Source of the DNA: Malurus cyaneus samueli
Lineage: Eukaryota > Chordata > Aves > Passeriformes > Maluridae
Length of the DNA: 64,000 nucleotides
Reading direction: 5' to 3'
Assembly: GCA_009741485.1 (NCBI GenBank)
Contig: CM019219.1
Coordinates: forward strand, 33,003,370 to 33,067,369
Positions 12,653 through 24,463 of this stretch are shown here, in pieces; positions within the stretch are counted from its first letter, which is position 1, and each line of letters begins with the position of its first letter. The notes under the pieces were generated by a model, which was not told where the DNA came from, did no database searches, and worked only from the letters and a program-made list of their open reading frames with translations. Position numbers and translations under genes: made by a program.

Positions 12653-13080
12653 AGCCAAGAATCAAGGACAATCACACTGACAAGGGCGAATTTATGCCGA
12701 TAGGGGATCCCACAGGGATCCCAGGCAGACGCAGCCATTCTCCAGCTGCAGACCACCCTGCTCCCTCCTCGCTTTCTCTTCCCAGGGGAATCCAAAGAGA
12801 TTCTCCTTCTGCCTCCCACGCACAAAGCTTTGGGTTTTGGGCATTTGGGGGGTCCCAAATAGGTCAGATCAGCAGATTTCCATGAACAAAACAGACACTG
12901 TTTTAAGTGGCTTTAACTCTTTCGCCGAGGTTTGTCACCAGCCATCAGAAATAACCTGTTCTATCTTCTCTGGAGCTGCAGCTTGACAAAAACCCAGTGG
13001 CCAAAGACCAGCCTGTCACCCCCAGAGCTCAGGAGCTCCCCAACCCACTGCCCCGGGGTCAAAGCCACTGCCTGAACTGC
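12653..13080. other. Unique stretch, no gene seen
   Basis: Moderately GC-rich, with no repeat or exon recognised. Confidence 0.4.
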
Positions 13081-13133
13081 CCAAACCAAACCCCTTCCCA
13101 AACCAAACCCTTTCCCAAACCAAACCCTTTCCC
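13081..13133. repeat. 17-bp tandem repeat, three units
   Basis: Three near-identical direct units built on 'ccaaaccaaaccctttc', the first with one C/T difference. This is a local replication-slippage product with no coding meaning. Confidence 0.9.
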
Positions 13134-13906
13134 ACTGCTGCCAAGCCCGTGCTGATGGTCCAGTCTCCTGTAACAAACCCCCCAAGCGTGCAGAGCTGCA
13201 GGAACAGCTCCTGTCCCAGCAGCCTGCTCTGCTCTGCTCTCTCAAGCTTTTCAGGTGTTCAGTGTCTCTTCCTTCCCCCGAAAGATTTGATATCAACAAA
13301 TGCATCAAATAGAGTCCTCTGGTAGCAGCAAAATTAAATATACCTGCAAGGCACTTTTTTCCCTTCATCAATCAGTTGATTAGTTATTTTTAATTAAAAC
13401 AGCAAGCTCTGATTGCAGGGTTTTGAGCAATAATCCTTGCCACTTTAGCTACTCTTTTCTATGGTTCAGACACTGAATTAATAAACTATTAATAGGACAG
13501 AACAAGCAAACTTGGGTTTCATTCTCAAGCAGCCTCTTGGCTCAATCCAGATTTCAAGCTTCCACTACTCAGTTACCCATCTGCATGTTTCAAGTACCAA
13601 GAAGTAAATCATAACTGGCTAACAGGTCAGTTTTTATCTGTGCACTCTAAGTTTAAAACAGCTGGTTCACACACAAAAAAAAACCAAACCCAAAACCCAA
13701 TTTCCAGTTTGCCAGAAGTCTGTTAAGTTTACTTCAAGCTTGGATGAAGAAGGTCCAAAACCAGCCTTCATGGGTAAAAAGGTTCTCTCTGCAAAACCAA
13801 TGGTTTTGCACCAAACTCACTGTTACAACTGAGCAAAGATCAGAATTTACTTTCCTATTTTCGGATTTTGCTGCTTCACTGGACAGAGGCCGTGATGCAG
13901 ACACAA

Positions 13907-13945
<39 letters not shown>

Positions 13946-15040
13946 GTGTTCATGTTATTTTCCTGTTCAAGAGCATTTTGACTAAGGCCTAACTGCTTCC
14001 ATAAGTTTACTAAAGCCATGAAAGGAAAGGTGCAAAGCCACTGGTTTTATTCCCTTCACCTGCTTGCTAACCATGAACAGAGCTGTAACAACTTGTCTCC
14101 CACTTTTGCAGCTGTTTACAGAGATCCCAGGCTTTGGGGGTGAATCTCCATAGGTGCCAGGCTGTTGAGGCACAGCAGAAAGCGAAGGAGCCGCAAGCAA
14201 GAGAGACATGAAGGATCCCCTTTGAGGCTGTGTCCCACTAAGTACAAATGTGGTTCCTCAAATGTCCAGGGATCAGCAGCAGCACATCAGGAACCTATGG
14301 AAGTTTATTTTGTAAACTGAGGGAAAAGAACTCCAGCCAAGTTCTACCTCCTGCCTGATACTCATGCCTTCTCTCAGCCCTGGCAAGGCTCTGTGTGTCC
14401 AATCAGTCCTGAGGCAGCTTCTGAAGAGCAAAGCTTCAGCCTAGAGCAGCTGCCCACCCAGCAGTTCCCAAAGACACACCAGCCCCCAGCCATCCCACGG
14501 GTGATAAATCCATCTACATCATGGATGCACAGCAGCAACTCGACAGACTTTGTGCTTCACGCTTCCGTCTCTGTGCAGAGAATCAGAGCCCAGACCATTC
14601 ACACAGCTGATCCGATGCTTCCCTGGGAGGAAAATGAGTGATAACCACAGCCTCACGAAGCTGCCTGAGTCTCCTCATCTGTGCAGTGCACACGGAACTG
14701 GCACTTGCTTTCCAAGGGGTTTAGCAGGCTGCTCTAACAACCATTCCCATCTTGCCAAAGGAATTAGATACTCTGACACTTTCACAGGCACGTGCACATG
14801 TTGTCATTGGGAAGTGACAGGAAAAGCAGGATGTGAAAGGCTGCAGGAGGAAACTTGGAATAAACACATGAGCAAGACTGATTAAAGTGTCCGGTGTCAC
14901 CCACAGTCACTGTGCCTTCCAGACATCGGCATGAGAGGGCCTGGCACATCCCCAGCAGCTGAGGCAAGAGGGAAGAGCCGCTACTCCCCGATTTGGGAGT
15001 GACTTGCCCCAAATTCTGCAAAGCTTTGAAACCAGAAAGT
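13134..15040. other. Unique stretch with a poly-A tract, no gene seen
   Basis: Contains a poly-A run at about 13909-13942. I looked for a retrocopy upstream of it and saw no open frame or polyadenylation context that would support one. The rest is AT-rich and then moderately GC-rich unique DNA. Confidence 0.45.
13909..13942. repeat. Poly-A tract
   Basis: About 34 consecutive A residues after 'gacacaaat'. It may be a simple expansion or the tail of a decayed retrotransposed sequence. No target-site duplication is visible. Confidence 0.85.
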
Positions 15041-16340
15041 TGGAAGCAGGATGGGCTCCCATGCCGCTGCTGTGGGTCACGCGTGTGACAAGGCTGTCTC
15101 TCCCGCGGCAGGGCCAGCATGCTCCCGGTGCCCCTTCAGGAGGCCGGGAAAAGCACCTCGAACCCGTTCCGTGATCCCTTCGGGTCGGGAGCTGCCGGGA
15201 AGCAGGAGGAGATCGCATCTCTCAGGGAGAATTTGGAAGAGTTACAGGGCAGGAACAGTTTGCATTCATCCCCAGCTTGCTACGTGGGATTCTCGAGAAC
15301 ATTTGCTTTGCCACTCCAGCGATGCAGTCTGATTTTATTTTTAAATGTCTCTTTTTCCCCATCTTCCACTCATCAGAGAGAAAAACTGTTCTCAGCCGAA
15401 GTGAGAAACGTATTTGCTTAACACGCAGACAGCCCAAAGAGCAGTCTGAGAAATTTGTATGTCACGAACCTCCTCCCGTCGGGGGTGGGTGGGAACAGAC
15501 ACGGAAAGGTTTCCACCTTAACTTTTGGTGCTGGGAGTGGGAGCAGCCCGCCTCGCAAACACAGGGGCTTCCCCCCGCACCTCGGCGGGGCCCAAATGAG
15601 TCAATGGGGAATTGATTCGCACCCAAAACCCCTTCGATAACCGCACCCCTCCCCCTGAGTTAACATCCAGGCATCATTAATGGTCACTGCCAAACCACGC
15701 GGAGGGGCTGGAAGCCGGCATCTGCCTCTGCCGCCGTGTGCCCCCAGATGACACCACCCACACGTCTGTCTCACTCTTCCCTAGGGAATCTCAGGGCTCA
15801 GGCTCCAGCCCCCACGGCTGACCTCACCGTACATCACTCAAGTTCACACAACATTTCAAACACAGGGTTCGCATCAGCAACAGCAGTTGATAAAATCGCT
15901 GGGGTTGGAAAAGGCAGGCGGCAGTCACATCACCCACCAGGAGTCGGGCAGAGAGGTTCCCCTGCTGATTCGTGCCCAAATCCCTCTCCCAAAGCCTTCG
16001 CGGGGCTTTCCGAGCCCGAGAAGGTGTCTCGCCGCAGCTTTGCGGTTGCAAGGCAAGGAGCTTCCCAGCTCCCCTCCGCAGGACTCCCCGCTGCCTGAAG
16101 GGCCGAGACACTCGGGAAAAGGCAGCACGGAAGGCGCCCGGCATCACTCCCCAGAATCACTCCGCTTCCCCCGAATGAGCTCGGGAATGAGCTGGAACGG
16201 CAGCCTCTCCCGCGCCAAGTATGACAGGGGCGGAATACTAAGGGGCTCCTTTATTTTACCCATTTCCATATGCAGATATTAAATTAAAGTCCGAACGCTG
16301 CGTTTCTGCCACTACTGGCCCTCGCAAATTAACCCCGCAT
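15041..16340. other. CpG-island shore
   Basis: CpG frequency rises clearly from about 15070 ('cacgcgtgtgacaagg', 'ctctcccgcggcagggc'). The stretch forms the left shore of the islands at 16.35-18.85 kb. An open frame from 15119 carries a short polar coiled-coil-like segment around residues 25-45 (KQEEIASLRENLEEL). A possible splice acceptor 'gccccttcag' sits at 15130-15139. No protein family was recognised, so this may be chance. Confidence 0.45.
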
Positions 16341-16349
16341 CTCAAATCC

Positions 16350-17500
16350 ACACCACAGTAGTTGAGGTCACCGCCTCTCCTCCGCTTGGCGACGGGGACG
16401 GAGGAGGAAGGGGAGGAGGACGTGGGTGTTTGTCCTCGCCGGAGGAGGCTCTCCCGGCTCCGGCCGCGGAGCCCTGCCCTTGCCCCGGCAGGGTGGGAGC
16501 CTCCGGGCTGAGGCAGCCCGAGGAGCCGCGGCAGCGCAGCTCCAGCATCCCCCCCTCCCGCGCATCCCTCCCTGGGCCCCGACTCACCCCCTTCCGCCGG
16601 GAAACTTCGGGCCGGCGGGGCGGCGGGACGGCCGGCCGGGCGGGGCCGCCGCCCTCCGGCAGCGAGCGTGGTCTGTGCGGCGCGGGGGCAGCGGCGGCCT
16701 CGCCGCCCGCCGGGCCAGCGCGGCGCGGCGGTGCCTGCGCAGGGCGGGAGCACGGGAGCGGGGCGCCGCGCCCCGCGCGCCGCGGCTCCCGCGCGGGGAA
16801 AGCGCTGCTGGCTGCTGAGCCGCTGCTCGTGCCCGCCTCCCCGCATCGGCAACAGGAAAAAAAAAAAAAAAGAGAGAAGGAGGAGGGGAGGGAGGGGGAG
16901 AAAGAAGGCAGCGTTCGCCAGGGCTCCGGGCATCCCTGCCTCGGCAGCTGGTGCTGCGCCGCTGCTCCTCGGAGAGCGCATCCAACTCCCCGGCAGCCCC
17001 ACCGCCCGTCCGGTCCCCCGGCTGCGGGCACCTCCGGAGCAGGCGGCGCCGGCAGACGCGAGTCCGTAGGCTCGGGGCGCGCTCCTTCCCTCCCTGCCTG
17101 CCCTCCTCCCTGCCTCCGCGGCTGCGCTGCGCTCCCACCTGCACCCCCCGCCCTGGCCGAGCGGGAGATGCTCCGCGGCGCCCGGGAGGCACCTCCGGCA
17201 CAACCGCTCCCGGCACTTACTGAGCCCAACTCCGGAGCGGCGCGCACCCGCCGCCGAGGCTGCGATCGCTGCGGATGCCTTATCCCTAAATGCCACCTGT
17301 AGGCCCGTTTCCTCGCAGGCTCGGCTGCCACCCGTCTGAACCGGCCGTGCGAAGTTTCAGGCGGCGAATCAACACCGCGGGGACCTGTTGGCTGCCCGGT
17401 GCGCACCGCGGGGCAGCATCGCCGCTGGCTCCCGCTGCTCCCCGAGAGCATCCCGCATAAACCTGGGCCAAGCGCGCCCGCTGCTGCAGCACGAGAGGCC
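16350..17500 (-). promoter_or_regulatory. CpG-island core 1, candidate promoter / first exon(s)
   Basis: Dense CpG over more than 1 kb, standing out sharply from the rest of the window. GC boxes are visible ('ggggcgg' at 16617-16623 and 'gggcggggc' at 16638-16646), with no obvious TATA box. On the minus strand two strong splice-donor matches occur: GTAAGT after 'gggctca' (complement of 17215-17220) and GTGAGT after 'gaagggg' (complement of 16582-16587). These suggest one or more alternative non-coding first exons transcribed leftward. Minus-strand open frames of about 350 codons span the donors but are Arg/Ala/Pro/Gly-rich, as expected of GC-rich DNA, so I do not call a CDS. The gene it serves cannot be named. 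Confidence 0.6.
16857..16912. repeat. Purine-rich tract inside the CpG island
   Basis: A poly-A run followed by 'gagagaaggaggaggggagg' and similar AG-rich sequence. Tracts of this type are common in 5' UTRs and promoters of GC-rich genes. Confidence 0.8.
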
Positions 17501-18180
17501 CTGGAGAGACGAGTGTTACCCTAAAGTGGCACAGACCCTCATTTCTTAGCAGACAAACTCCGCGTTGGTTCAGCCAAAGACCTCTGGCAAGTGAGCGGCA
17601 GCTGTTGGTTCCAAACGCAGATGTTCACTTTTCTACCCCACTCCCTCCACTCATCTCCAAGCCGGGGCAGGACAGGACCTCTCACTGTTGAAAGGGAGCT
17701 TTTACTCAGCCAAGTGAATACAAAACGCGAATACGCCCCTTTAATTACACCGAACTCCCGTCCCCTCTCACCTTCAAGCCCCATTGTTGGGGTTTTATTG
17801 TGCTCCCCCCCTCACACTTCTGCGGACAACTTCTTCAGCAAAACCACCAGCACTTGTCTACAAAACCTTTTAAAAAGGAAAATAACCACTCCTGACCTTT
17901 CACGGGAAGATGACCATGTAAATCTCGAGTGTCTCAATATCCTCTCAGATCCAAACGGCAGCGTAGACTTAGGAACCACAAATGTTCTGCATAGAAGCTG
18001 AGTAAAATCTGATGTTCCCCAAATATTTTCAGAGGAGCCTGCCAATTCCTTTGGAACCTTAATAACCAATCCCAGCCTTCAGAAGCACTCGCACTGCATT
18101 TCCAGAGTTCCGAGGAGCTCTGACACTCTGCATGTTAGACAAGGAGGACGGAGTTTGATCCGAGGGAAGCGGGATGCTGC
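17501..18180. other. Inter-island AT-rich spacer
   Basis: Composition drops back to near background between the two CpG-rich cores. No repeat was recognised; a 136-codon plus-strand open frame lacks identifiable features. Confidence 0.45.
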
Positions 18181-18850
18181 CGACTAGCCCGCACTCGAGT
18201 GCCTCTCCCCTGGACGGCGCCACGTAGCAGCATCCACCGCTCAGAGACCCACAGCGCGGCCGCGCTCCTGGCCCCAGACTGCGGCCAGGAGCCACTGGGG
18301 AGAGCGGCATCGGGCGAGCGGCACCGGGCGAGCGGCTTCGCTCCCTCCCGAGCCCGCTCACTGCGCGGGGTCGCGGTTCCCGCAGCTCGGGCGGCCGCGC
18401 TGTTCAGGTGTGGGTCCCCAGTCCCACCTCACATCCCATCCCGTCCCATCGTCCCCGGTTCCCCGCGCCCTCACCTCCTCCTGGGCCCCGCCGCCTCCGC
18501 CTCGCCCCGCTCGGGAGCCGCGCTTGCCAAACGCGGGCGGAGTGTGCCCCCGCCGCGGCTCGGAGGGACGGCGAATTGCAGCCGCAGGCACGGGCCAGCC
18601 GCTCGCCCTCCTTCTCTCCGTCCCTCCTGCCTGCCTCGCCTCGCTCCTGCCCGCCCCAGCACCCCGGCCCGTCCGTCAGAGCCTGCCTGGGCGGACACCG
18701 ACGCCCCTTCCTCACCTCGGCGCTCCCTGCAGACGCCGCGCACCTGCGGGGCTTCGCCTTGCTAGGAAGGAAAATTCCGCAAACTTCACGGAAACAGAGA
18801 GGAACTGCGGCGCACCGGACTCCGTGTGAGCTCCGAGAGCGGGGTTAGCT
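18181..18850 (-). promoter_or_regulatory. CpG-island core 2, candidate promoter / alternative first exon
   Basis: A second dense CpG block ('cagcgcggccgcgctcctgg', 'gggcggccgcgctg') with GC-box-like 'gggcgg' motifs near 18387, 18534 and 18688. The minus strand carries two donor-like sites: GAG|GTGAGG at 18711-18720 (complement) and GAG|GTGAGG at about 18470-18478. This is the same direction as the donors in core 1, consistent with alternative first exons of one leftward gene. Plus-strand donors such as 'caagtgagc' near 17588 are weaker, so direction is an inference. No coding exon was recognised. Confidence 0.55.
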
Positions 18851-21198
18851 CGGGGGATGGGGTGGGAAGTGAAGAGGGGTGATTTCCGTGAAGTGCAAAT
18901 GAATATTAATTACAGCGGCTGAAGGGGGAAGTTCGTATGTCCTGGTGCTGGCACAGAGTCAGCTCATTAGCAGAAGTGGTGTTGAGGCTTCCAGCAGTTG
19001 TCCTTGCACATTTGTCTTCACAAACAAGAGATACTTGTAAAGATCCTCGTGCACTTCAACAGAGGCCCAGGAGTTTCCTTGTTAATTTGCTTCAAATATA
19101 AGCATTTCCTGAATATGGGAACTTTGCAGGCTTAGTGGGAGATATTTGGTGAACTGTCTGAAGAGAAATCTCAAATAGGCGGGATCAGCAGCCTGTGGAA
19201 TCAGGGAGTCAGCCGTTATTCATTTTTTACTTCAATATTTATGAGCAACACCACACATCCACTGAAATGTCCCCTACCTCTGCCCCAAAGTTTATGAACT
19301 TAAGCCTAGATCAATGCTGCAGCTCAGGCCTGACTCTTTCACTCAGAACTGGATATAAAGAACAATTATTTAACAATGAAACCCCAAGAAGACTGAAGCG
19401 GGCTGCAGATCCTCACAACCCCACTGCTGCTGCTGTTGCCACCACAGCTGCTCGCATGAAGACACGAGCAGGGCTCACAAAATGAGTTCTGCCACCTAAA
19501 GAAAAGTTCCCCAAGCCATGTGTTTCTGCTCTTATCCTTGCAGCAACTTGGCTTGAGCCAGTTCAACTCATTAAACCAGTGAGCAGCAAACTCACCTGGT
19601 AGCCAAAGGCAGGGCTTCCTTCATCTCTAACAAGCCAAGTGGGATCGCTGAGGAGTCGGATAAGCAGCAAAGCCACCGCTGAGCAGGCCTGGGATGAACA
19701 GACCTGCAGGGGTGTGGGACCATCCCCTCCAGCTGCCAATTGTTGTTACTCTTGCTCAGCCACCCCGTGACCCCTTCCTCTCAATTTCACCAGTGTAAAT
19801 CCAGATTAAATCCCCCGGCTGAGCCTGAGTCCAAAATTTCTTCCCTCGCCTTCTCTGAAGGCAAAAGCGAAAATCATATTGATTTAGATGGAACTCCTTG
19901 TGTTCCTCTCCCATACAAAAGGGATAAGAGCAGGAATTTTAACCCCTGCAGTGCCCTAGTGCTTTACAGGAACACTGTAGACATTTGAATGGTGCTGTGC
20001 ACTATGCAAATCAGCACACAGTTCACGCATCAGCATAATTTGTAATGATGCTGAGGTGATAGAAAACCTCTCTTCTCCTGTTTCCCTTCTCTCATACTTC
20101 TTAAACATCCCAATTCTCCAACTCCTGGAGGAAAGGAAGGAAGCAGGGGGAGGTTAAGCATGAAGGGATGCTGCTCAGCAGCCGAGGTGTTGCACTGGCC
20201 AGGAATGGAATTTCTCCCCACCAGCAGGAGATGAATCACAGAGATTTTAGCAGAGTCTTGTTTGTACAGGAGACCGACGGACCTGAGAGCTCAGGAGCTG
20301 CTGTGCTAATGCAGAATTAGGCAGCATTTGTCACACTGTACCGTCATATTTGAAAAGTAATGTTTTTAATTAGAGAAAGATTTAATTTCTCCTTCAGAAT
20401 TTGGTGGATGATTTTAATAAGAGAGTAGGAATTACAAGCGAAAGTGTCGAGTCTCCATTAATCAAATATTTGCATGTGCTTACATATAATTTAAATGACT
20501 TCACCATTTATTTAATCTTAAAATTCTGAGTGAAAGAGCAGATTTGCCACTGTTTGTATAGGTATGGCTACATTCACTAAGCTCATGCTGTAAGCCTCTA
20601 CTTAATCTGTTTTACTACTCAGAATAATTGCAAACAGGGCGATACCTTCTATTACATCCCTTCTCTTCCCCTTTAAAGAACAGTTAATCACAGGAGGAAT
20701 GTGCAGAGGCATTTGCGAAGCTCTGATTTTTTTTCTTCAATGGCTGGCTGTACTGAGAATTTGTTCAAGGATCAATGTGCCTTTTATATGAATACAATTA
20801 AAGTTGTGAGTATCATTCCCCAAAGCCCCAAATTAAGTTCTCCTAATCCATCATCTCCAGTAAGTATTGGAATGGATGGAAATGTTATTGATTTCAGTGT
20901 AGGCAGGGGCAGCTCCTTTGTGTGCTGGTCCATCTCAGGCCGTCAGTCCCTATAGGTGTGTGATGTGTGTGCAGCACAGATCTGCACCTCAGTGCCACCC
21001 ACGAGCTGCTGCACATGGCAGAGGTGCTCATTCCACGTGTTCTGGGGGAGATTTTAGCCGGGAGCACCTCACACACTTCAATTAATTTACATTTACTGCG
21101 AGTCGTGTTCACAGCAGAGACACAAACAACCCAAACAAGGCACGCTGCGAATCATTGGCAGAGGAGAGGCTGGCACCCAGCACCTGCTGCCATCCCCA
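18851..21198. other. Unique stretch, candidate conserved regulatory DNA at 20.33-20.60 kb
   Basis: No gene or repeat was recognised. The AT-rich segment 20330-20600 contains repeated homeodomain-type cores (TAAT/ATTA) including 'tccattaatcaaatatttgc', in a style often seen in conserved vertebrate enhancers. This is a visual impression only. Confidence 0.4.
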
Positions 21199-21425
21199 GG
21201 CCCAGGAATCCATCCCAGCCTCGTTAATCCAGGGGATTCTGAGTGCCCACGCTGCCCATCCATTTCATTTGTGTGCCCAGGTACCCATCCCAGCCTCATT
21301 AATCCAGGGAATGCTGAGTGCCCACACTGCCCATCCATTTCATTTGTGGTGCCCAGTCCCAGTTATCCACCCCAGCCCTTGTTAATTTGGGGATTCTGAG
21401 TGCCCACACTGCCCGTCCATTTCAC
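21199..21425. repeat. Three-unit minisatellite (period about 77-81 bp)
   Basis: Three direct units share 'cccagcctcrttaatcc' and 'ctgagtgcccacactgccc' followed by 'atccatttcattt'. Units 1 and 2 are offset by 77 bp and nearly identical; unit 3 is more diverged and offset by about 81 bp. It ends about 60 bp before the LTR at 21484. Confidence 0.9.
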
Positions 21426-21483
21426 TCGGAGAGCTCAGCACTTCCCACATCAGCCTGAGGGTGCAGGGGGTGAGCGGCCACAG

Positions 21484-21940
21484 TGATGCCTGATGATTTT
21501 TGCTTTTCCTTTTTATGCTTTCTGTACCCTCTATGCATCCACCTGTACCCCTTGGCCCACATGTTTGTAATTCCTGAAGCTTGATATTCCAGCTTAGTTT
21601 AGGAGTTCTGCTGGGCAGAGAGACCAAACATCCTGAGGAAGGGGTCAGTGTGCCCTGTGCTATCTTAAACCCGAGCTCAGCCTTGGGTGAAGCCTTCTGT
21701 CCAGAACATCCTGTGTAAACTGGGCTCTGGCCTCATCTGGGGGGGATTCATTAGAATAGGGGGACATTACTGCATTTGTTAAGTTTCTTATTGGGGAATC
21801 TTAGATAGATATGCTAATTCCTGAAACCTATAAAACTTGTACCCGTGCTGTACACGGGTGTGCATTCTGCCATCATGTTGTGCACCTGGGATCCCAAATA
21901 CCGAGGTAAAACCCTTTTTATCCCCTTAACCAGCCTTTCA
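21484..21940 (+). mobile_element. Solo LTR-like element, older relative of the 59.26 kb LTR
   Basis: Begins 'tgatgcctgatgatttttgc', exactly as the LTR at 59257 does, and shares long blocks with it ('gtaaactgggctctggcctc', 'ggacattactgcatttgt', 'tgcacctgggatccca'). A TATA-like 'cctataaaac' lies near 21827 and a U5-like end reads 'ttatccccttaacca'. It is followed by 'aaggcaacaacagaagc', also present after the other copy, so a little internal sequence may be retained. No gag, pol or env sequence was recognised. Confidence 0.8.
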
Positions 21941-22209
21941 AGGCAACAACAGAAGCTGCTTTGGCTGGGGTGCCTTGCTCAGCAGCACTCAGAGCCTGCA
22001 GCAGAGACAGGGAGAAAGGAGAATCCACCTCATTCACCTGCCCCCAGCACTGGGGAGCTTTTTCCTTCAGCAATGCCTGTTGTTCTCTTCTCCAAGCACC
22101 TTGGGAATTCCACACACTAGCTGGGAATCTTCTTGGCACACTTCCCTGCGCTTACCCCGGTGTGTGAGAGAGCTGGCAGGGAACTCAGTGCTGCAGTTAA
22201 AGGTGAGAC
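21941..22209. other. Short unique or ERV-internal remnant
   Basis: The first 15-20 bases match sequence downstream of the 59 kb LTR; the rest was not recognised. Confidence 0.4.
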
Positions 22210-22675
22210 CCCAATCTCAGAGCCGGGGAGGTTGGAAAAGCCCTCCAAGAACACTGAGCCCACCAGCCCATGTCCCCCAGTGATACATTTTTTGAACCCT
22301 CCAGGAGTGGTGCCTCTGCCACCTCCCTGGGCAGCCCCTGCCAAGGCCTGAGCACCCTTTCCATGCAGAAATTCCTGCTGATGTCCACCCTGAGCCTCCC
22401 CTGGCCCAGCCTGAGGCCGTTTCCCCTTGTCCTGTCCCTGTTCCCTGGAGCAGAGCCCGACCCCCCCGGCTGTCCCCTCCTGTCAGGGAGTTGTGCAGAG
22501 CCACAAGGTCCCCCCAGAGCCTCCTTTGCTCCAGGTTGAGCCCCTTTCCCAGCTCCCTCAGCTGCTCCTGGGGCTCCAGACCCTTCCCAGCTCTGCTCCC
22601 TGCCCTGGACACGCTCCAGCCCCTCCAGGGCTCTCTGGCTGGAGGGTTCTGAACTCACACAGGATTTGTGATCCC
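22210..22675 (-). repeat. CR1 LINE 3' portion
   Basis: Reverse-oriented CR1 of about 465 bp: 'ggttggaaaagccctccaag' at the left, then 'gcagaaattcctgctgatgt', 'gtttccccttgtcctgtccc', 'ctggacacgctccagcccct' and 'ccagggctctctggctgg'. It is the same subfamily as the copy at 45040-45850. Confidence 0.92.
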
Positions 22676-24124
22676 TCCCCAATGCCCAGAGATGCTGAAT
22701 TTAAAGCTGACACCATGGCTGGCTTTTGATAACTTTTGAGTGCCTGACTCTGCAGCTGAAGCAACTCTGAACACAAAAAAGTGCTGTAAAGAGGAGAGGG
22801 CTGATGTTTTCCAGGCTTTTCCTCATGTCAGAACAAAGGGAAAGGGAAATCCCCACAGCTCCCAGCCCCTGGGCCACCAGCTGTGTTCAGAACCCACACG
22901 AGAGCAACTGCATCCCCTGCCAAAGAGAAGAGACCTTGATCTTGGCTGGGAAGGGGAGGATTGAGGTCATCCCACTGGAGGAGGTGGGACAATATTGCAT
23001 TCCAAGCCCAGTGCAGCCTCGAGCCTCTCTCTGTGTCCCCTGAGGAGCCTGTGCCTCTTGCCATGCTCCACAGTGGCACAGTGTGCCAGGCTGCACCATC
23101 TCTGTTTTGACAACGTGCCGGCGTTTTGCTAAGGAATCAATGCAGAAATGGGAAATCAGCAAGTTTACGTCTCAGCCAAAACTGAGCAGAATTTCATGGA
23201 GTAAGAAATGCTTTACTCTGGTTCTGGAGGTGTTTTTCCCTGCCAAGTTCCAAAGACTCATGGAAAACAACATTGGTGCTTCAGCCTCTAAAAAAAATGG
23301 TACGAGCCTCTTACCAGGATAAATTTTAATAATCTGAACTCAGAAAGCATCATGGCTCAAAGCAGAAAACGAGAGTGGATAACAGCAAACAGGAAACCTT
23401 TTGTATCAGGATGAACTCTTTGATAACTCTTAACAAGAACAGCATGCAGTTCAAATTTTCCAAGCCAGGATACTGCACAGATGGAGGGTTTGGAAAGCTC
23501 ATCCCACATGGGATGCATTTCACTCAGAGCTTCTTTTCTCCCAGGAAAAGGGCTGATTTACAGCCCTGGCCACCATTTCTGTGCAGAGCCTGGGGATAGC
23601 TGTCACAGTCGGGGGACTTTTTGGAGGACTGACACTAATAAGGATTCTGTTTGTAGGCACAGAAAATCCCAAAGTCAAGCGCTGGATATCTCTGACTGGT
23701 ACCAGAAGTAATAACAGCCAAGGATAATTAGCAGCTCCCAGAACACACCCAGCATCTCTTTTTACAGCTTAGCTGAGGAGCACATCCATCAAGAGCCATT
23801 GCACCTCACCAGTAACCAAATTACAAAGTTAAACCCCAAATGCAGGGTGATACAATAACAACAACCACTCAAATGCCTCTGTATTCTCCAAAGGCAGTAA
23901 AAGTTTTGTTCTTTCATCATTTTACTCAGCTGGGAACCCTTCTGTATCTGTGGTTTATAAACACCTTTGAATAGCTTTCTAAATTGCCTGCTTGCAAATA
24001 AATTAGAAGAACTTGGAAAAATATTAACCCTTGTTCATGTAATACTTTTTAATTTTTATTCTATGTCTTAGAACAATGCCTAGGAACTCTCATGTTCCTC
24101 TACTGAGGTCACAATTTCCCTGCT
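22676..24124. other. Unique stretch, no gene seen
   Basis: Short open frames only, and no repeat family recognised. AT-rich towards the right end. Confidence 0.45.
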
Positions 24125-24196
24125 TATGGCAGGGGTTTGGAAATAGATGATCTTTAAGGTCCCTTTTAAGGAAAACCATTCTGTGAATCTGTGATT
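24125..24196 (+). repeat. CR1 LINE 3' terminus
   Basis: About 70 bp: 'ggcaggggtttggaaataga', 'ctttaaggtcccttttaagg' and the diagnostic tail 'ccattctgtgaatctgtgat', which is the CR1 8-bp terminal repeat. Heavily 5'-truncated. Confidence 0.88.
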
Positions 24197-24463
24197 TCAT
24201 ATTTCCTTAGATTTCTCAGTTAGCAAACCCAAAAGGAGGCAGGTTGAGGTTGGGGAAGGAGCCCACATTCATGTCCTCCCCCACCTTTCAATGAACCGCA
24301 AGATCTCTGATGTGTGACATGTGAACAACCATACAAATATAAAATGTGTATTTTCACTCACCCAGTGAGAATTTACCTCAGTGTAACCAGAATATCGTTG
24401 CTTCTAGTAATCAGCAGAGTCCTGACCTACACAAACAGCAAAGAGAGGGCTCAGCTCATTATA
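24197..24463. other. Short unique spacer between two CR1 fragments
   Basis: Nothing recognised; it separates CR1 copies that lie in opposite orientations. Confidence 0.4.

Noticed and set aside
13744..13992. Processed pseudogene ending in the poly-A tract
   Set aside because: No ancestral protein recognised upstream, no polyadenylation signal at a suitable distance and no target duplication.
15884..15925. Possible CR1 terminus ('gctggggttggaaaaggc')
   Set aside because: Only about 20 bases match, and the surrounding sequence does not continue as CR1.
16256..17451. Minus-strand open frames of about 346 and 369 codons
   Set aside because: They overlap each other in different frames, have Arg/Ala/Pro/Gly-rich composition expected of CpG-rich DNA, run across strong splice donors, and contain a poly-Phe stretch from a poly-A/GA tract. 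No domain was recognised.
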